Shown piece by piece: positions 9,533-12,413 of a stretch of DNA of 12,413 nt. The notes under the pieces were generated by a model that did no database searches, was not told the origin of the DNA, and worked only from the letters and a program-made list of their open reading frames with translations. The DNA is from Chromera velia (lineage: Eukaryota > Sar > Chromeraceae). The translations under genes were made by a program, and so were the position numbers. Position 1 is the stretch's first letter, and every line of letters begins with the position of its first letter. The DNA lies in assembly GCA_018398765.1 (NCBI GenBank), contig JAHBMJ010003205.1:1-12413 (forward strand), given 5' to 3'.

Positions 9533-9549
9533 TTAAGACTGCAGTCTGA

Positions 9550-9569
9550 ACACGGAGCTACACGGAGCT
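9550..9569. repeat. 10-bp tandem duplication (ACACGGAGCT x2)
   Basis: ACACGGAGCT occurs twice without interruption, 9550-9559 and 9560-9569, just upstream of the ATG at 9574. It is likely a replication-slippage duplication. Confidence 0.85.
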
Positions 9570-9573
9570 GCAG

Positions 9574-10053
9574 ATGAGACTCTGTGATATGCTGAAAGAT
9601 CCGCTCAACTTGAAGAGAAAGGGAAGGGAAAAGACTAAAGTCAATAGTGAAAACGAGCACGTACCTGCACGCTCTCAGAATGTGGGGCTGGCTCACCAGC
9701 GTCCGGTCCCAGTGACCTCTACACTCACAGGTAAGGCCCAGTCCCTATCAGGACCGATACGGAGACTGGGCCGGTCTCCTCAGAGAACATATGTCTAATA
9801 ATCTCACTCTGTAGGACTCTATGTAACCCTAGAGTCCTCCCTAACACGTATCGCACACAGAACATATAAAGGTATGTCAGTATAGACCTACACAATCATA
9901 CAACATCTATGGACATCTGACTGTCTATTTGATCGATCAGGTGGCTCGGAAAATAATGGTCAAGAATTTCCCGTAACACACCCTCCTGCACGTACGCCTG
10001 GCAACGATCCTGCGGTACTGCTATCCGTGCCGCACAGAGCCGTGCCGATATAA
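9574..10053 (+). CDS. Possible two-exon small protein of unknown function
   Basis: An open frame starts with ATG at 9574, with an in-frame TGA upstream at 9547-9549. At 9728 it meets a textbook donor, CAG|GTAAG, with the intron starting at 9731. An acceptor TCGATCAG ends at 9940. Joining 9574-9730 to 9941-10053 keeps the frame open for 36 more whole codons to TAA at 10051, giving 89 residues. Without splicing the frame stops at 9796-9798. Exon 1 is basic (KRKGREK) and exon 2 is Pro-rich. No domain is recognised. The intron of 210 bp contains a 9-bp GC-rich hairpin at 9735-9772 and a second dyad at 9814-9837. The splice sites and the open frame could be coincidence, and other exons may exist. 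Confidence 0.3.
9735..9772. other. GC-rich hairpin, 9-bp stem
   Basis: GGCCCAGTC (9735-9743) and GACTGGGCC (9764-9772) are perfect reverse complements separated by 20 bases that include a smaller TATC/GATA pair. It starts four bases after the candidate splice donor at 9731, so it might affect splicing if that intron is real. Confidence 0.6.
9814..9837. other. Perfect 8-bp dyad GGACTCTA/TAGAGTCC
   Basis: GGACTCTA (9814-9821) is mirrored by TAGAGTCC (9830-9837) with an 8-base loop. It lies inside the candidate intron and has no known role. Confidence 0.6.
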
Positions 10054-10150
10054 ATACTAATCATAAATGATGTCCTGGTCCGGCTCACCGGCCAGGATCC
10101 CAGCGTGCGTCACCCCGCCAGGCCCGGCCACTACTCCCACCGTGACCTAG

Positions 10151-10381
10151 GACCCGCGCGGTCTGACATCAATAATAGTTGGAACTTGGCGAGCCCACAA
10201 CCACCATTCACGGACGTACGCTAGGGCTAACATTAGGGTCTACATGCAGTTTAAGATGCCTGCAGTGTCAGGACAACGTTCTAGCAGCGTACCAAGAAAA
10301 AGCTCTACTAGGTCCACCGTGGCATCATCTACGAAGCTGCCGTCTAGTGCACCTAGCAAGCTTGATGAACTCTTAATATAA
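10151..10381 (+). CDS. Small Ser-rich basic open frame, uncertain
   Basis: A frame open from just after a TAG at 10148 runs to TAA at 10379-10381. From the first ATG (10244) it gives 45 residues, and from the second (10256) 41. The C-terminal half is Ser, Lys and Arg rich (for example SSSVPRKSSTRSTVASSTK) and ends in the acidic-hydrophobic LDELLI. The strong composition suggests either a true small or partial protein (perhaps a further exon of the gene upstream) or chance. No family is recognised. Confidence 0.2.
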   Translation, partial: DPRGLTSIIVGTWRAHNHHSRTYARANIRVYMQFKMPAVSGQRSSSVPRKSSTRSTVASSTKLPSSAPSKLDELLI

Positions 10382-10707
10382 TTCGGGTGCTAGTGGCTAC
10401 AAATCGGATAAGGTAGAAAGGAACAACTAGCCTGCTGGTGGGGCTAGTGGTGGGGCAGTGTTGGCCTAGGAAGTCGGCAATATAAGTACCCGTGCTGGCG
10501 GGGAAAAGATTTGTCGATTATTTAGTGAACTCATACCTTATTATTATACCTGTGAGGCTAGACTTCACCCATAATAAATCAAAAGCCGAGACACAATTTG
10601 AATCATACGCAAAACTGATACCGCGGCTGTGCGGAACATTTTGACATATGACAGTCTTGTTCAACGTTCGTCATCCCCCAAGCTCGCCGCTTAGCTCGGT
10701 CAAACAG
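10382..10707. other. Gene-free stretch between convergent coding regions
   Basis: It lies between the small plus-strand open frame and the end of the minus-strand Crinkler/RHS-like gene. A GGTGGGGC motif is repeated around 10436-10458. On the minus strand a 50-codon open frame continues after the TGA at 10671 in what I believe is not the true frame. I see no clear polyadenylation signal for the minus-strand gene. Confidence 0.5.
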
Positions 10708-11405
10708 TCAACTAAACAGATGAAACCAGTTGAATGGGGCAGCTGATGCCAAACTGTATCCGAGCAGGTCGGCAATTTGGTCTTCCGGTGGCACGATCCA
10801 TGTGTCATGCTGCGACTGGTTTTTTTGCTTTCCTCGAAGCCACACTCCATGCTTGACTTCCATGGGAAAGCTCTTAAGGGGAGGATTCTCGCCACCTTCC
10901 TTGCAGTGGTAGCCCCAGGTTCAATATTCTTGAGACCGGGTGTGCAAGCGCAGACAAACAGGTCGTACTTCGCAAATCTGGCACTCATAAGGAGCACCAG
11001 AAATCCGATTCGCCCGTTTAATGTGCTCAAACCCTTCTCTAGCCGCTTCCTCATCGCCGCCTTCAATTCTTCTGCACTGAACGCTTCACTATGCAGACGG
11101 ATCATACCACCGAAGCTCTCCAGATCACCAGGAGCCAGGCTCTTGATGTCAGGGCATGGCTGCAGGCGTTCCCATTCCACTCCGACGGAAAGGCCCAGGA
11201 GTCGGAGCCCCAGTGCCACAGCAACCACAGCCTCCCAGGCCTTTCCAGCGCCCTCGTCCGCAGACCTCAAGCGGTCCAAGGCCAGTGCCAGGGCATGCAC
11301 ATCATCGCCATTCATCCTCGCCCCCTCGCACTGCTTGAGCATCTCTGAAAGGAATACCGGCACAATGGAAAGCTTGTCGTTATGGTCGAGGTCAAAAAAT
11401 TTCCA
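10708..11405 (-). other. PD-(D/E)XK-like nuclease module of the Crinkler/RHS-like gene
   Basis: Immediately after the TAG at 11406 the same frame reads WKFFDLDHNDK and continues. Counting from the GTG at 11363, GKAWEAVVAVALGLRLL at 40-56 resembles the early helix with a Glu seen in restriction-like folds, and KYDLFVC at 132-138 would supply the catalytic Asp on a strand. The frame then drifts into unlikely sequence. In the neighbouring minus frame, TWGYHCKEG (10920-10894) supplies a strand with the conserved Lys in an x-x-K arrangement, and WIVPPEDQIADLLGYSLA follows before TGA at 10708. Loss of one base or gain of two within 10921-10961 would explain the switch. Fold assignment is inference from motif order. 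Confidence 0.5.
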
Positions 11406-11408
11406 CTA

Positions 11409-12257
11409 ACCCATCAGCAAGCCATCCGTGGGTCGGGTCCCCTCCAAGGTGACTTTCAAGAGCTGCTCAAGCCAGGTTCTCCAGCCGGCAGGGTCCTTTG
11501 GTACCCCTTCTGTGTTTCTCACAAATCTTACAGGTTCTGTCTGCTCTCGAAGGCTGGAGACAAGGAGACCCGGTGAACGTCCGAAGTACGCTGCTTCCCC
11601 GCGCGCCGTCACCCCTAAGTGCTTTGCATCTTCCCATTCAGTGACCTTCAGGAGCGGCAGTTGCTGAAGGCATACGAGACGTTCAGAATTTGAGAGGGGG
11701 AACTTTTGCTCGAGCTGGCTCAGGGCAGTGGGGGTTTCGAAGGTATGCGAGCTGAAGCCAAACAGCCGTCCTGCTGGTTTCATGAATTCGTCCTTCAGAA
11801 ATCCGTATAGGTCACCCACCTGCGCGCAGTATTGGACTTCGGGCACCCTCTTCTCCAGCATGTTGGCGAGGCCTAAGAGGGCGTTCAGCTCATCAACAAG
11901 CAGGACGCAGTCCTTGCCCGATAGATGATCTTGAATGAGCTTTCTCGAAACAGTGTGCTGCGAGCGCCAGGCGGCGAAGTTTTGGGCGACCTTTCTCTGT
12001 GCCGGAAGCAATGCCCACGCAACCCGAATCAACAGGCAGTCCAGGAGCGACACCTGACTGTGGAGGAGCACATCTTCCTCTTCAGCCATCGAAAGGTTGG
12101 TGTGATCCTTTCCGTTGAATGAGACAAATATAGTGTTCCCCAACATGATGGCCAGCTCTTTCAGTGCCCGGGTCTTCCCACCTCGACTGAAACGCACAAC
12201 TGCAAGAGGCTGCACCATTCCGTCCCTGTCTTCGCACCTCTCTTTCTGCCTTCTGAT
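11409..12257 (-). other. P-loop NTPase module of the Crinkler/RHS-like gene
   Basis: Counting from the ATG at 12218, residues 9-17 read RFSRGGKTR, a Walker A loop that has lost the first consensus Gly but keeps GKT. VSFN follows at 32-35. CVLLVDELN at 104-112 is a Walker B strand with the D109-E110 acidic pair, and RLFGFSSH near 141-148 fits a sensor-1 strand ending in Ser-Ser-His. The order and spacing agree with an ATPase core of about 270 residues. The ATG at 12218 is probably internal: the same frame is coding-like upstream of it, past the TAG at 12258. The module ends at the TAG 11406-11408. Confidence 0.65.
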
Positions 12258-12413
12258 CTAGCTTCTGATCACCAAAGACGTCTGCTCTATCCAGTCTCTT
12301 GGAAGAAATTCGCATCTGTCAATATCGGCCAGAAGCGGCTTGATCTCCTTGTCATCGATGGGCAGTAATGCGTCACTGCTGAGAGCCGATAGCGCTGATC
12401 TTCGCCGTTTTCT

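Larger units (their letters stand above)
10708..12413 (-). pseudogene. Crinkler/RHS-like P-loop NTPase-nuclease, disrupted, 5' end outside window
   Basis: One minus-strand frame is protein-like from the window edge at 12413 down to about 10961, crossing TAG codons at 12258-12260 and 11406-11408. It then needs a frame change within 10921-10961 to reach a final protein-like segment ending in TGA at 10708-10710. The order is an N-terminal helical piece (DDKEIKPLLADID), a P-loop NTPase module, and a C-terminal nuclease-like module. This architecture matches the Crinkler/RHS class of NTPase-PD-(D/E)XK proteins, which are linked to transposable elements and, in some lineages, to secreted effectors. 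No signal peptide or LxLFLAK-type start can be seen because the 5' end is missing. The three lesions point to a pseudogene; TAG readthrough is the alternative. Family assignment rests on motif recognition alone. Confidence 0.6.

Noticed and set aside
10671-10707. TGA at 10671 as the true end of the Crinkler/RHS-like gene
   Set aside because: The frame reaching it lost protein-like character after about 10961. The neighbouring frame carries the conserved-looking strand and ends naturally at 10708.
10777-11409. 210-codon plus-strand open frame opposite the nuclease module
   Set aside because: It is Ser/Arg/Pro-rich with no recognisable motif, while the minus strand carries ordered nuclease-like motifs continuous with the NTPase.
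12244-12270. A tiny intron removing the TAG at 12258
   Set aside because: The only GT...AG stretches there are about 15-26 bases, too short for an ordinary spliceosomal intron, and a tandem duplication explains the stop.

Overview
The window looks like nuclear DNA from a microbial eukaryote with a repeat-rich genome. It has a compound dinucleotide microsatellite, AT-rich intergenic DNA, two inverted-repeat transposons, a 211-bp direct repeat, a candidate GT-AG intron, and GC-richer protein-coding islands. Nothing resembles bacterial operons, RNA genes or CRISPR arrays. The best-recognised protein is a Crinkler/RHS-type P-loop NTPase joined to a PD-(D/E)XK-like nuclease. That class is common in oomycetes, alveolates and related protists. 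A chromerid or other alveolate host is possible, but this is inference only.

Layout, left to right: a TG/TA/TC microsatellite (9-301); AT-rich filler; an inverted-repeat element with about 82-bp arms (1319-2296); immediately against its right end, a decayed gag-like coding region on the + strand with a Cys/His cluster (2293-3775); about 1 kb without genes; two 211-bp direct repeat copies about 93% identical (4812-5022, 5325-5535), each able to fold a strong hairpin; about 2 kb of AT-rich DNA; a small AT-rich palindrome (7512-7636); a second inverted-repeat element flanked by TTAA (8261-9532); a possible two-exon small gene (9574-10053) and a small Ser-rich open frame (10151-10381); and finally, on the - strand, the Crinkler/RHS-like gene running from 10708 off the right edge.

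The two long coding regions share an odd pattern. Each stays protein-like across in-frame stop codons, and all four of those stops are TAG. The apparent natural ends are both TGA. Each region also needs one frame change, so decay of transposon-associated genes is the simplest reading, although recoding of TAG should be tested. The two inverted-repeat elements also share a terminal consensus (C-C-Y-R-CCCTA, then AATTG), suggesting one non-autonomous DNA transposon superfamily present twice. Neither element contains a recognisable transposase, so mobilisation would depend on an enzyme encoded elsewhere.
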